The notes: generated by a model from the letters alone, not told the origin. Counted from the first letter of the stretch, positions 1 to 12,388 are shown. The stretch: 64,000 nucleotides of DNA from Stenocarpella maydis (GCA_002270565.1 NQMI01000168.1:30559-94558), one strand, 5' to 3'. Program-made: numbers and translations.

Positions 1-856
1 TTCGGACTTGGTAAAAGGTAGATCCTCAAGTTATTTCATGATGATCTCAGACGTGGTTATTCCAAGCGAACGCCTTGGACTTCCAAGCACACGCAAACGA
101 GGGACCATGCATGGGAAATTATTGCATAATCAGAAAGAGCATCCAAGGGGATTGCGTGGCGCGTGTGTGGGGAAATTAGTGAGACCAGAACTTGTCCTAT
201 CAAATTAGACTGGGCCTACTTCCAGTTAGTGTACAGCGAGACATCCAGACAGGTGTTGTTGAGTGAGCCACGTCGGTTATACTAAGCAGGTCGAGCGTAG
301 GTAACGTTCAGAGCAGGGTTGGGCCCACAATTGACTTCGGCGAGGTGGGGAAGCTGGACTTGGACATAAATATGGTGGTTGCAGTCAGGGCAGCTTGTTG
401 AAAGGTTCCCGAGCCAGACTCCCAGGGGCAACGACCGAGAGGGCCCTCGATGAAGCACAATCAGCTGGCCACATGGCACAGACAATAAATACATGACTGA
501 AAGCGCTCAACCGCGTTGCAAGACCATCAGTTATACATACACGTGATTGTTGCCGGCAAGGGCGGCAGTTCCACCCGCCGGGGCTCCGGATCGATCTCCG
601 TATCCCCGCCATGTTCCTCCGTGACAGCCCCCGGCCCCGCATATTGCGCGCACTCGACCCCAGAAGCCAAGCATATACCTCCGCCAGCGTCAGCATATGC
701 CGCGAGCAGGAAAATCGTTGCCCCCCCCCCCATTTGATGGTCGGATTTATATATTGCCCACGTGCTCCGGCCCTCCTCGCCCGGAGCAGTCCCCAGGCCC
801 CAGCTGCGATACCCAAATAGCGTCTGAGTTTGCACCGACCAGAAAGAACCGGGGAC
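1..856. other. intergenic, no gene seen
   Basis: I see no supported gene here. The open frames are short, mostly open from non-ATG codons, and overlap each other on both strands. The last few hundred bases are the upstream region of the carboxylesterase and contain a run of ten C residues near 720-730. Confidence 0.5.
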
Positions 857-1049
857 ATGGCATCAAAGATAACGATTCTCGAGCATCCTTCCGTGGGGCA
901 AATCCACGGGGTGCAGCCAAAGGGCCAGGCCCACGTCGAGCAGTACCTCGGCATCCAGTATGCGACGCTAGAGAACCGCTTTGCCAGGGGCAAGTTGGTC
1001 GACACGTACAAGAGCCCGATCCAGGCAACCGAGTCTGGGTGAGACGATA

Positions 1050-1086
<37 letters not shown>

Positions 1087-2806
1087 TATTAATTTTTTTT
1101 ATATTTTTTTTTTTCAAAAAAAATTTTTGTTGAAAGATGACATTCGTCTGCTCTGACCCGCCGTGGGACTGACTGACACCACGATAACTAGCCCTCTGCC
1201 CGTCGCCGACCCCAAGAACGTCGACGAGGAGCAGCTGCTGCTACAGCATAGCCTGCCGCACCCGGGGTACAAGTTCAGCGACACCGAGTGTTTGACCCTC
1301 AACGTGTCGGCGCCGTCTCTCGACGCCCGAGGCTCCACGGCCGAGCCGCTACCCGTCGTCGTCCTCGTGCACGGCGGCGGGTGGGTCACGGGGAGCGCAA
1401 GCTGGCCCCAGTGGGACCTTGCCCGGCTGGTTGAGCGCAGTGTCAGGCTTGACAGCCCAGTGGTTGCGGTCGGGATCAAGTGAGTGCAATGCCCAGGTTG
1501 CCTCGCCCTCCAGCAAGAGTGCTGACGCATCAGCCGCAAAGCTACCGGCTGGGCCCCTTTGGCTTCCTGACCTCATCAGCCCTGCGAGACGCCGGCTTCA
1601 GGCCCAACAACGGGCTCGATGACCAGAAGCTCGGGCTGCGGTGGGTACAGAAGAACATCTTGGGCTTCGGTGGGGATCCGACAAAGGTCACCCTCTTGTG
1701 CAGTAGTGCCGGCGCGGGTAAGTTTGCCGTGACATGTGCCCAGCGGACCTGTGAGAATGCACCGGCTCACACATTGATGGCCCCTAGCCTCGGGCTTCTT
1801 CCATCTCCAGTCTCCCGAGCCTCTCTTCAGCCGGCTGGCCGCATACGGTGGCAACCCCCTCATCCAGCCCATCCCCCTGGAGGTGTCGCAGATCGCCTAC
1901 GGCATTGCGACCAAGACCCTGGGCATAGACAGCCAGCCGCCAGCCGACCAGGTGAGGTCACTCCTCGCGATCCCCGCCGCGGAGCTCTCGGCCAAGCTCG
2001 GCGCCCTGCCCGTTCCCTTGATCCCGGCTCAGGATGGAGACGTTGTGCGCTCCACAACGTCTTACGCCGCGCTGGCCGGCACCAGCTTCCTGGAGAAGGA
2101 GTTCCCTGGTGTCGAGTATTGCAAATCGGTCCTGCTTGGGGACGCGCAATTCGACGGCATGATCCTCGGCCTGACAGCCCTGGCCCACAGGACCGACAGC
2201 CTGGCGACGAGTCTCAAGGAGAGTCTCGAGGCCGTCTTCGCAGATGATCCGGCTACCGTCAAGGCCATCATGGACGGCTACGGGATCGACGAGTCCAACC
2301 CGGACAGGATCCCAGTCCTCAACTTCCTGAACGACATCGGCTTCGCCCAGCCCGCCAAGGCCACCGCGGAGGCGTGGGCTGGGGCTGGTTCCAGGCTTGG
2401 GACCAAGTCGTTCCTCGCCCATTTCAACATGCCAAACCCATGGCCCGGCCAGTGGCATGGCTGGCCCACGCACGCGCTGGACCTTGCGATACTGCTGGGC
2501 AACTATAACGAGTTCCTCAGCCCAGGCCAGAAGGCCGCCTCTGACCAAGTGTCAGGGGATTTCCTGGCTTTCGCATATGGCAAGGAGCCATTCCCGCCAT
2601 ATGATACTGGCAGTGGTGGCGTGGCTAAGGTGTACCAGGCCGGTGTGGATGCCAAGGAGGATGAGTCGCGTGTGGCCAAAGAGCCAAGTGAGGCCGAGAC
2701 GGGTCGTAGGCGGATTCTGGACGACATTTCGGCCGGAAACCCGATCGTGCTGGACAAGCTTTTGGGTGTCTTTGGTCTACTCCTCAAGGGGCCAGGGCCG
2801 AAGTGA
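857..2806 (+). CDS. type-B carboxylesterase/lipase family protein with altered nucleophile elbow
   Basis: Four exons fit by frame and splice signals: 857-1038, 1192-1479, 1542-1717 and 1788-2806, giving 554 residues. Family landmarks are the N-terminal strand with [14 protein letters not shown], the oxyanion region [21 protein letters not shown], and [13 protein letters not shown] after the nucleophile. The usual GESAG elbow reads CSSAG (residues 210-214): the serine is kept at about 212, but the first Gly is Cys and the Glu is Ser. A candidate catalytic His lies in [13 protein letters not shown]. No clear signal peptide is seen, so it is probably intracellular. The family hydrolyses carboxylic esters, but the substrate cannot be told here. 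The first intron carries a 30-T run. The gene converges on the MFS transporter. The family call is firm; activity is uncertain because of the altered elbow. Confidence 0.9.
1054..1083 (+). repeat. T30 homopolymer inside intron 1 of the carboxylesterase
   Basis: Thirty consecutive T residues are followed by further T-rich and A-rich runs to about 1132. The tract lies wholly within the first intron, which at 153 nt is longer than the gene's other two introns (62 and 70 nt). Confidence 0.9.
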
Positions 2807-3162
2807 ATGCATCTAAGAGTCCATGGGCAACGTAACATGTCCTGTTGTTGAAAGCTAGTTAGTGATCCGATGCTAGGCTACTTGAGTAAGTCAATGTTGA
2901 CCGTAAAAGTTAACCCAAAAAGCCTTGATACCGAGTTACAATAACTGATATCAGGCCTCGGCCGAAATACATGGCTTGGTGCGGCAAATCTTCCAAGGAT
3001 ATCGACTACCTAGGCGACTTACACCCACCCCGGAAATTGATTCGCGGAGCTAGACGAAAAGCAATGAGCTCATAAGTGGCGAGTCTCGTGTGAACAACGC
3101 AAGGTAATATATACGTGCCGTCGAATCCATACCAACATCTAACATCTACTCTTTGTAGCCGT
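2807..3162. other. convergent 3' spacer
   Basis: This short spacer lies between the stop of the carboxylesterase (plus strand) and the stop of the transporter (minus strand). It should hold both 3' untranslated regions. No gene is seen. Confidence 0.6.
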
Positions 3163-4996
3163 CTAGACCCTAGTCTTCCACCCACCATCCGCCTTCCTCT
3201 GCCTCACAACTTTAGCCGCAGTCATGAAACACCCACCCACAATCATGGCACACCCTGCAAAAGCCTGCGCCCCATAATACTGGCCCCCGCAGCCACTGAT
3301 AATCGCCCCCTCGATCGGCGGGCCCGTCAGGGTGGCAAAGCTGACAATCGTGAAGATCATGCCCATGCGCGTCCCGGACTTGCGCAGGTCCGTCGTCAGG
3401 CTGCTCAGCCCCGCGGGGAACAGCGACTGGATCCCGCCGCCCACGATCCCGAAGAAGACGGTCCACGCGTACAGCCCGGGGGGGTCCTTGACCGCGATCC
3501 AGGTCAGCTGGCAGGCGCCCGCGATGAGCGCCGTGGGCACGAAGATGTTGATGGGACCCCAGCGGTCGGCGAGGTAGTTCGGGCCCAGGCGGCCGATGAT
3601 GCCGACGCCGTTTAGCAGAAGCAGGAGGTTGAGTGAATCAACATAGGAGAGGCCTATTATGTCGCGGGAGTATGATGCCAGGTAGTAGAATGCAAAGTAG
3701 ACGCCGAGGAAGCACTGCAGTTTATGTCACCTTAGCTTCGTGAAATTCCGTGTCTGAGCCAGATACAAGCTCGCTCAGGCTGCAACTTTGGAAGAGAGGC
3801 AGACTCACAGTGAAGCTCCCGCACGCGTAAAATGTATACTCGAGCTCCTTGAAAGCACCCCATTCGACAAGCGCCCCGGCTTTCCTCGGCGGGATCCTGC
3901 GCCTCAGTCCGATATTAGCAAGCACCAGGCACGTGACCTGGATGAACCCGATGGCCCTGATAGTCCAAGGAAATCCTGCTGTAGGTAACAGTTGCCTCGC
4001 CATCGCAGGGAAGATTAAGCCTCCTGTTGAGCTCCCACATGCCATCATGCCGAGGGCCAGGCCCCTCTTCTTGCTGAAATACGTCGACACAGTCGCAATC
4101 GCTGGGCAGAAGAGACAGCCATTTCCGAGACCCATACATATGCCCTGGGCCAGAAACAGCTGCCAGTACTTGGTGCAGACGGATGTGGTAAATATTCCCA
4201 GCAACTGGAACGCAGTCCCGACGAGGAATACTTCCCGGAAGTACTAGATACTCTTGAGTCAGTAAATGAGAATTTGGGCCGGGCCAAAGTCCGGCAGGGC
4301 ATGTTCTGCATCGACTCCAAGGATCCGCCCACATGCAGGCTGACTGAATGCAGATTGAGGTGATCAAGCAAAGGTGCAGCTGAGGTGGTACAAAGTGCGT
4401 GTAAGCCGGGTGTCTAGATCACTCACTCCTGCGTCCGTGATCCGCCCAGTAAAAGTGCCAATAAAAAACAACAGAAACACCTGGATGGAGCCGATCCAGG
4501 AGACAGTAGCAGGCGGGAGGCCCAGCTCAGTGGTATAATACGTCTGGAAAACACCAAACGAGTTGATATATCCCCACGTGTTCATGATGACTAGGTGCCC
4601 GGTCGCCACAGCCATCCAGGCCTTCAACCCACCGTCAGGCGGAGGCCCAGGGTTGAAGCTCGACTTGCTCCTCGTGCGGCTGAGGACGCTCGAAGCGAGG
4701 CCGGAGACACGGCTACCACGCCTATCGCTGACCTCCTCCAAGCCTGGTGCGTGGGGGGCACCGTCGTCTTCGAAATCGCTCTCATTAAGCTGAACGCCGG
4801 GCACCGCCTGAGTGTTGGAGTCTCGTGTGGCTAGTCGTCGAAGCCCAGCAGGTTGCTTCTCTGAGCTACCCTGCGAGAGCTCGTCAATGCTGCTTCCATG
4901 GCCTTTTTCTTTATCAACAGAATCTCTGCCCTTCTCCTTGGTAGTCGATGGTTCAAGGCCCGTCATGTCGCTGCTCGTTGATGGTGAGCGGGCCAT
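3163..4996 (-). CDS. MFS transporter, monocarboxylate-transporter (MCT/Mch) type
   Basis: Three exons fit on the minus strand, in transcript order 4996-4427, 4243-3809 and 3714-3163, giving 518 residues. The first 110 or so residues are a charged cytosolic tail. The fungal MCT signature follows, PPDGGLKAWMAV and NTWGYINSFGVFQTYY, leading into about 12 hydrophobic segments. The helix-4/5 region reads GLGNGCLFCPAIA, and the loop YFSKKRGLALGMMACG is typical of the subfamily. The late helices include GACQLTWIAV and the SGTRMGMIFTIVSFATLTG stretch. The open frame runs further upstream only from a GTG, so I chose the ATG at 4996. All three exons join in phase 0. The family moves monocarboxylates or related small acids across the plasma membrane; the substrate is unknown. 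Confidence 0.92.
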
Positions 4997-5901
4997 TCTC
5001 GATGGGCGAGGAGTCTCCCGACGGAGCAATTTCGAGGTGGGGGGGATCTCAGAGATCACTGTACCGAAGTCTCATCCTTTTAAGCGGTGGACAGCGCAGC
5101 GCAGCATTAAATTTGCAAGTGTAATTACTCGAGCGCAGATTCTATGGTCAGTAAAAATGACCCAATGATCTGCTGCCGTTGACTCATTTTGTCAAGATGT
5201 GAGGGCTGTCCAGCCTTTTAAACCCCTACTACTGTAGCTGCTGTTCCTCGGGCAATACTTTCCGATCGATAACCACGGTTAGCTCTTTTGTTTTGTGGGG
5301 CGAAAAGTCCAGCCCGGGGGGTTTCTTGTCATGGCAAACACATAATACACTTGAAAAGACCAGGGACGTTCCGATTTTCCTCGGGAAAGGGCGTAGACTG
5401 CCCGAGGAACATCGCGTGTCAGGGGGTTACCGGCATGTGGAGCCGCCCGACGAGGCCGACCTCGGCGCGTTGCTGGCAGGAAGGCCCCCAGATACCCCGG
5501 AAGGAGGCAACGTATTTCGATGGACGACTTGGAGCAGATCAAAAATGGTAAGTAATTTGGTCTCTGTCTCTATAACAATAAGTTCTGACCGAAGGTGAAG
5601 CTCGAAGCCCGTGAGAAAAATGTTTCATCAGCACCAGCTCAAGTGGTCGGAACATGAACCTCAGCCTCCCACAGCAGTACAATTATTCCCCGACCCTTGG
5701 CCCCAAAATACATTGTTGTGAGATGAACAACCGAACAATCTTCTACGCGGCGTGTAACAACCTCTCAAAAGAGATGGCTCCCAAAACATCGAGATGAGCA
5801 ACAATCATGTCTGGTACAACAATGAGCAAGAAAACCCGCCGACCATAGGCCTAAAATGACAAGAGTACCAACAAACCACGCTGACTGGGTGTTATGGGAG
5901 A
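4997..5901. other. intergenic, transporter promoter and mucin 3' side
   Basis: No convincing gene is seen. Short frames around 5280-5600 overlap on both strands. An optional last exon of the mucin-like gene could lie at 5743-5850 (see that entry). Confidence 0.5.
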
Positions 5902-8900
5902 TCACGGATGGATTACCTTGACAATTTGAGTCATTCCCTGACCCCGACCACGCTTCGGATACGTGTCTCGCACATTGGAGCGGCAGAAGGCGGCCTCGCA
6001 AGACTTGTCAGTCCAGTTTATCGCCATGTCGTCTGCCCACCACTGCTGTGGTTGGTCATGTGCGGTGGCTTCTATGAGAATAGAGGTGAGGTTGTACAAT
6101 CCAGCTGTCTGCTCTGAGACGAGCGATCCAAGTCTGCAGTTTTTCTGACGAGAGCAAGCACGCATGCTGGAAATTTGGGAGCCAACAGTCACCTCGGCCC
6201 GAGCACTGTCGTCCCAAGAAAGACCTGTGATATTGAACACACAGCTGGCCTTCTTGGACGAGCATCCAGCCCGCATGCCGTTGAAGTCGAATCGGAAGCA
6301 TGGGTTGGCCTGAAGATTCCCTACGCTCATCTTGGCTAACTGGTCACCTCCCGCGACGTTGGGGACCTGGAGCATTAGATCCCCGGAAGACGGCTTGTAG
6401 GGCGCAGCTGAGCCAGGGATAATCTTGATCCCCTCGGACCATGTGAAATGGCGATAAGGACTGTACATGTGGTCAGGGGCGATATCCTTAGGGTCGGTGC
6501 CAGGCGCTAAATGGAGACCAGGAAGGTCGTCGAACTGCGTTGTCGGTCAGTAAGGAACCAAGCATGCTTGCTCAAATGGCACTCACCTCAAGAACTATGC
6601 TCTTTTCGGCAACGAGGTCAACACAGGAGGGCGCCGCCGCTTCTGTGGGCATCGAACGAGCCTTGATGACTGACGAAAAAGTCGATTGCCCTTCGCCATA
6701 TTCGGCCTGAACGGACTGGGCAAGCTCAGGCTGAGCTGGAGCCGATTCAGCGGGACCATGTGGCGCGAGGCCTTCACGGGAAGCTGCAACTGGCGGCGGA
6801 GCTGGATGGTGGTTCCCTGCGGACTGAATGGGAGCTCCCTGGAGAGGAGAATGAGGGAGAGGACCCTGAGGAGCGCCCAGTTGCCCATCCGGACTGCCCT
6901 GATTGCCTTGACCGCCTTGGCCACCCTGGCTACCTTGAGGGGGAGCAGTTGAAGAAGGTCGACCTTGTCCGCCTTGACCACCCTGACCACCCTGGCCACC
7001 TTGAGGGGGAGCAGTCGAAGAAGGTCCTCCTTGCCCGCCTTGACCACCCTGACCACCCTGACCACCCTGACCACCCTGGCCACCTTGAGGGGGAGCAGTT
7101 GAAGAAGGTCCTCCTTGCCCGCCTTGGCCACCCTGACCACCTTGAGGAGGAGCACTGGAAGAAGGTCCGCCTTGTCCGCCCTGACCGCCTTGACCACCCT
7201 GACCGCCACCAGCTGATTCACTCGGGCCTGAAGTGGGTGCCGGGCTTGTGGCGTTAAGCGGTGCGCTCGTGTTTGCGGGCGGTGGAGAGGTAGGGGGAGG
7301 ACCGCTTGTGGCATTTGTGGGACCAGTGGGTAAACTTGAGTTGGCTGAGGACGATGCTTCACCTGTTGGCAGGGTAGAGGGAGCAGTCGTGTTGGCTGGT
7401 GCTGCAGTGCTTGGCCCGGAGGCTGCAGGCGAAGTCGCGTTTGCAGGACTGGTCGCATTCGCGGGTGGGACAGGAGCAGTAGCATTGGCAGGCGTCGGAG
7501 CTGCGCCACCCTTAGAAGGGCCAGGCGAAGCGGTAGGAGCCGTGCCGTTGCGCGTGGAAGTTACAGGAACGGTGCCTGATGCCGAAGTCCCATTGCCTGG
7601 GAATGGAGGGGGTGCTGTGGAATTGGCTGACGCAGGAATTGTCCCATTCGACGGAAGTGGCAGCTCCAGGGTTGTAGAGTTCAGCGACACAACGATGCTG
7701 GTGGCAGTGGATGCGGTCGCATTGGTTGGGACCGGAGAGGCTGGCGCAGTCAAATTCGACGGCAGAGAGCCGCTGGTCGAAGCCGGTGCTGGCACAGACG
7801 CGTTGCTTGGTGCAATCCCAGAAGTTGGAAGCGGGGAGCTGGCGCCGGTGCCAGATGGCGGTGGTGCGGGAGTCGTGCCATTTCCAGTCGGGAATGGGGG
7901 CAGTGAGGTAGAAGATCCCGGCAGTGGTGGCAAGGCAGTATCTCCGGATGGCAGGGGGGCAAAGACGGTGGTAGAGTTGGAGATGATGATGAGACTTGTC
8001 GCTGCAGCTGATCCACTGATGCTTATGGTCGTGACACTCGTGATGGCTCCAACAGACGATATTTCACTGACTGCGACGGAGGTGAGGGACTCGCTGCCAG
8101 AAGGCGGCGGTGGAACGGCCGTGGTCGATCTGGACGGGATTATGAAGCTTGTCTCGGGAGGAGCCGTCCCATTGACGACGATGGTCGTGAGGCTACCCGT
8201 GACCACTCCTGGAGGAAGAGCCGCAGAACTTGAGATCGAAGATGATGACGCACTGCCACTAGGGAGCGTGGCCACGACTGTCGTGGAGCTGAGAGGTATG
8301 ATGACGCTGGTGACGGCAGTTCCATTGACAATGACAGTCGAAACACTTCCCAGAAGCGCAGTTGGGCTGGCAGTACTGCTGGAAAACGGCGCAGACGACG
8401 GAATACCCGATGCACTAGGCGACGATGATGGTGGCGGTGCAGGAGTGACGGCTGTCACAGACACGCCCAGCGAAGGACCTGAGAGGCGTTAGGAATAGGA
8501 CATAGGGCAAAAAATGTCAGGCTGGGGATGGATGGAAGCATTACCAGTTGACTCCAGCACAGTCTCGGTGCTTAATGCAGTCACGGTCGCCACAGTAGTG
8601 AGCGACGTGCCGACTGCTCCTGCAGATGCAATGTAGGTGAACTCTGTCGACTCAGTCAGAGTGGCGACCGGGGCGCCACCTCTCGAGACTGTGTAGGTGA
8701 AAATGACAGAGGTAACCACTGTCGACGGTGGAGGTCCGGAGATCTCAGTTGTTCCGGAATACAAGGTGGTGGTCTCAGTAATAACTGCTGAGGCCGTCCC
8801 GGTTGATGAAGTCTCAGCCGATGGGCCTCCAGTGGATGAAGTCTCAGCCGATGGACCTCCAGTGGTTGGACCCCCAGTAACTGGAGTGGCTACCGTAATG

Positions 8901-9903
8901 GTGATCACCTGAGCTGACGATCCCGGAAGGCCAGGCAGAGTGATTGTGAAGACAGACGGAGATGCAGAGGGGGGAGCAGAAGTGACGGTGGAAGGCGAGG
9001 GAGGTGTAAGTGTTGGGCCAGTGTCAGATCCTGGTGGAGGCTCCGCTGATGCCACAAGCGTAGAAGTCGACGCTGCTGATCCCGAGGTTGAAGTGCTCGC
9101 AGTACCTGGTACAGTGCCAATAGTGAGGGTGAAACTGGCAGTGACCAAAGGGGTGCTGGAGCTCAACGTGGGTGCTGTCCCAATTACCGTATATGTCTTG
9201 GTCTCAACGACCTGAGGACTGTAACCAGAAGTGACTACTGTCGTCAAGGTGTAGGTTGTCAGACCCGGGACAGCAGTGGTTGGAGCACTGGCAGGAACCG
9301 AGACAGTAGGGGCAGCCTCAGTGAACGTGACAGTACCAGTGTACGGAGCACCTCCAGCCCCCCCGGGGATGGTGAAAGTCTGCGTGGTGACGCCACCATG
9401 GGCAGTTGCAGCGTCCGACTCTGAAAGAGAGACAAGGACGTCAGCAGTAAGACTCAGGAACTGCGGAGCCGAGGCCAAGGGGCGTGAATGGCCGCCGGTT
9501 AAGACTTACCTGAGGATGGACCGGTTCCCGAAGTAGCCACTGATGGGACTGGGTACACAGTGGCAGAGAAAGAAGAGGTGGACTCAGGATAGACGGTGAC
9601 AGTAGATACAGCGACGGTCTCGGTGCTGACCATGCTTACGATGGTGGTACCAAAGTCAATGGAAGGTGCAGGCGCGCCAACGGTGACGAAGACCGTCTCA
9701 GGAGCACAAGTTGCGTTGCCGCTGGGGGAGAGCGCAATCAGCATCTGTTCGACTGGACAAGTGGATGATGGGTTCCGTGGCATGGAAAGCTGCAAGCACG
9801 ATCAAGAGGAACACTTTGAGAAGACTTACTCATTAAGCAGGGCAACTGCAAGTGGCAGCGAGGCCAGGGACACCAGAGTGCCCAAAGACGCTCTGATACG
9901 CAT
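5902..9903 (-). CDS. large secreted mucin-like cell-wall protein with C-terminal DUF7371-like domain
   Basis: Five exons fit on the minus strand, in transcript order 9903-9830, 9721-9510, 9420-8545, 8478-6587 and 6534-5902, giving 1228 residues. A signal peptide opens it (MRIRASLGTLVSLASL then AVALL). Next come several hundred Ser/Thr/Pro/Ala/Val-rich residues, likely heavily O-mannosylated, and then a low-complexity block of GGQ repeats with PSSTAPP linkers. The last 200 or so residues form a folded Cys-containing domain. Its features (YRHFTWSEG, PSSGDLML, CFRFDF, WWADDMAINW, CEAAFCRSNVRD) resemble, from memory, the domain called DUF7371 in fungal wall proteins. The exon 1-2 junction uses the acceptor after CTCTCCCCCAG; the nearer TTGCAG breaks the frame. 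A cryptic 66-nt intron (5916-5851) could swap the last four residues for about 35 others ending at 5743. The likely role is at the cell surface. Confidence 0.84.
6880..7215 (-). repeat. in-gene GGQ/PSSTAPPQ tandem repeat
   Basis: This is an imperfect tandem array inside exon 4 of the mucin-like gene. It encodes runs of GGQ separated by Pro/Ser linkers of the form PSSTAPPQ. At least four linker units are visible. Such arrays expand and contract by slippage. Confidence 0.85.
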
Positions 9904-11217
9904 CCTGTCCTGCTGGTCGGCACGGATCACGATACTCTCTCAATGGCGGTGAAAGAAAGAAGCCTGGCAGAGGGACCGTCGACTGAGGCACACGAAGATT
10001 GAAGTGCAGACCAAGATGCAGAAGTGCAGAAGGCGAGAAGCAAGACTGCTCGGTGCTGACGAAACGAAAGGTAATGGACGGTGCGGCCGCCGCGGATGTG
10101 GGAGAGATGAAGGGGCGAAGGAGGTTGGAGAGGATGGAAAATCGAGGTTGTGGAAGAGGACGGAGAAGGGTTGTTGGAATGAGGGACTTGAAGGTAGAAG
10201 AAAAAGAGGGACGAGGCACCTTGAAGGGAATGCTCAACAGCCAGGGAGGGAAGAGGGGAGGGAGATGGATGGTGTTGTATAAGGAAGGAACGTTGCTTCT
10301 CATCTAGGCAGGATCATGTATGTGCCATGCCGGAGCAGGTACAGCGGTTCGGCGACTGCCTACTGCCTCTTATTGCCATCTGCCATCTGCCATCTGCCAT
10401 CCGCCATCTCCTCCTTCCTTCCTGTTTCCACCTGCCCATCTTGACCACGCAAGCCTGCTCGGCAGGTTCGATGCCAGAGCCCAGACCAGGGGGCTCGACG
10501 TCAGCAAAGGGCCATGTCGTGTCGTCTCGAGCTGCTGATCAGGAAGAGCGCTGCAGTGAGGAACGCTAGGGACGACCTGTCCGCGACAACGGGTCTCACG
10601 ACTACAGCGTTGCTTCTGTGCTCCTTCTCATCAAGGGCACATTAGGCCTGGTGCGATGTGACTTCGGATGCCACAATGCCAGTGATATATGTCTTGAGCC
10701 TCTTGATGATCTCGCTTCCGCTGTGCCCTCCCTGGCAAAATGACGGACGCATCTCGCATGTCTTTTTTTTCTCTCTCGCCGTGCCATGCCGTTCCTTGCC
10801 TCCGTACCACAGGCTATTAGGTAACGTATACCGCCCAAGGTGTTGGTAGATTGGTAACTCGAAGGCACAAGACTGTAGAGCAAGGTAGAAGTTTGGGCCT
10901 GCCATGGCTGTTAAATATGGTATTTCCTCAGGTGTAGCAATCGATTATTGATGTTCCACGAGGCCCCTTTCATCAGTCACTCGTGCATTTGAGCCCCGTG
11001 CTTGCGTCACACTGTCCGACATGGCGAGGCAATCGCCATGCAAGGAGTCCAGTCTTGAGAAGGGCATGCAGGAGCCAGACGACCATACTGCCAAGATTGC
11101 TTGCTCGGCCACAACATTCGATAGGTCTCGGGGACCCGAAACAAGAATACTGACAGGAATACTGGGGTTTGTCTCGGATATTAGCAACGATTCAACTCAC
11201 CCACGTACTTGGGTCAC
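9904..11217. other. intergenic, mucin promoter side
   Basis: This is the upstream region of the mucin-like gene and the 3' side of the RRT8-like gene. It is purine-rich on the plus strand near 9990-10280. A small imperfect tandem repeat of CCATCTG lies near 10376-10410. No gene is supported. Confidence 0.5.
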
Positions 11218-12388
11218 TTAAATCGGGTCATCCGAGTACGGTGGAGGAGGCTCGTCGCGCTCTTCCTCCACAACACATGCTCGTCCGCTCGCCTCCGACG
11301 GCACAGCCCGTCCCTCCTCTGCCCTGGTGCCTTGGTCACTCGGCCGACTCCTCGTCTGACCCTCCAGTTTCGAAACCCACAGGCCACACCCTGCCGTAGT
11401 TGTCAACAAGAAGAAAAAGCTCAGCAGCGGGACAAGCTCGAGCACCATAGCCATGGTCCCGAACCATACATAATCCCACGAGTACTTCTTTTCCTCCTCC
11501 TTCCTCTCCCTGCGGCTCAGACCTCGGAGTTTGAACCACCTGTAGTGGCTCAGCTTGCCCAGCCGCGTTCCCGTGATGATGATGTACGCCGGTGCGCCGA
11601 CGACCGGGATGAAGGTAAGCGGGAGGAAGACCACAAGCTCAAGGATCTGTTTAAAGCTCCATGGCGTGTATTCGGCTCGCGAGGTCGGCTTCCCCAACAT
11701 CTTGACCGAGTTGGGGGCATCGGGAAACAGCAGACGATGGGGCGCGACGAGGTCGACCAGGTCTTGATCGATCAGTGTAGCCTGCGACGACGCAATATTA
11801 GCCCCGATTCCGGTAGCCTGTGTTGTGGGACGAAGAACTCACGTCGAAGACGTCCACACGCGTCTCATCCACGAAAAACCCCTCAAAGAGCGCCTGGATG
11901 AGCACCAACCCTTCTCCCAGCGTCAAAATGGCTGCGCTGAACCACGCGCCTCTACCTTGCCAAATGGCTAGGAAGGCGACCTGTGGGAGGTAGGCAAATA
12001 AGAAAAGAATCATGTAGACAGCTAGCGACACTAGCGACAATGGCAACAGCCGTCCAGCCCAAAGCGGCCAGAATTTGCTCTGCTTGGAGAAGTACCAGAT
12101 GCCTTGTATGGGGTACGAGGCGGAGCGAAATGCGCGCCAGATGTAGTCGACGAAACGCGAGTTCCGGATGCGCCCTGCAACGCTTGCTCGGGGCCGTTGG
12201 GGCGGCATCCTGGATATCGTGCTGGGTGTTTTGGGGGTCTGCCAAAGCGAAGTCGCGTATTTTGGTTGAAAGATCTCGCGACGTGCATGCGCTTGACGTT
12301 CCAAGGTTTTCAGGATGACGCTGCGTCCCAGCCTCCAGGCAAGCTTGGGCGGGATGCGCAGCGGCAGCACATGCCCCAGCCCCACCAT
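11218..12388 (-). CDS. RRT8/EI24-like integral membrane protein (outer spore wall or lipid-droplet family)
   Basis: Two exons fit in phase 0, in transcript order 12388-11843 and 11781-11218, giving 369 residues. The 61-nt intron starts with GTGAGT. The start is the first in-frame ATG at 12388; the frame stays open upstream only from a TTG, and a short upstream exon cannot be ruled out. Hydrophobic segments lie near PLSLVSLAVYMILFLFAYLP, a stretch ending in GFFVDETR, LVVFLPLTFIPVVGAPAYI and MVLELVPLLSFFFLL. The pattern YPIQGIWYF, the conserved-looking FPDAPNSVKMLGKP and the GAPAYII block match what I recall of fungal proteins named outer spore wall protein RRT8. The tail is charged and ends with PPPPYSDD, a PY-type motif (PPxY) that could bind WW-domain ubiquitin ligases. 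The gene is divergent from the SET gene. Confidence 0.78.

Noticed and set aside
7233..8492. 419-codon plus-strand frame rich in Val, Gly and Ala
   Set aside because: It is the antisense of the mucin-like gene's repetitive exon, and the repeat structure explains its openness.
9722..9829. acceptor TTGCAG near 9790 for mucin exon 2
   Set aside because: Joining there shifts the frame to an early stop. The downstream CTCTCCCCCAG keeps the frame.
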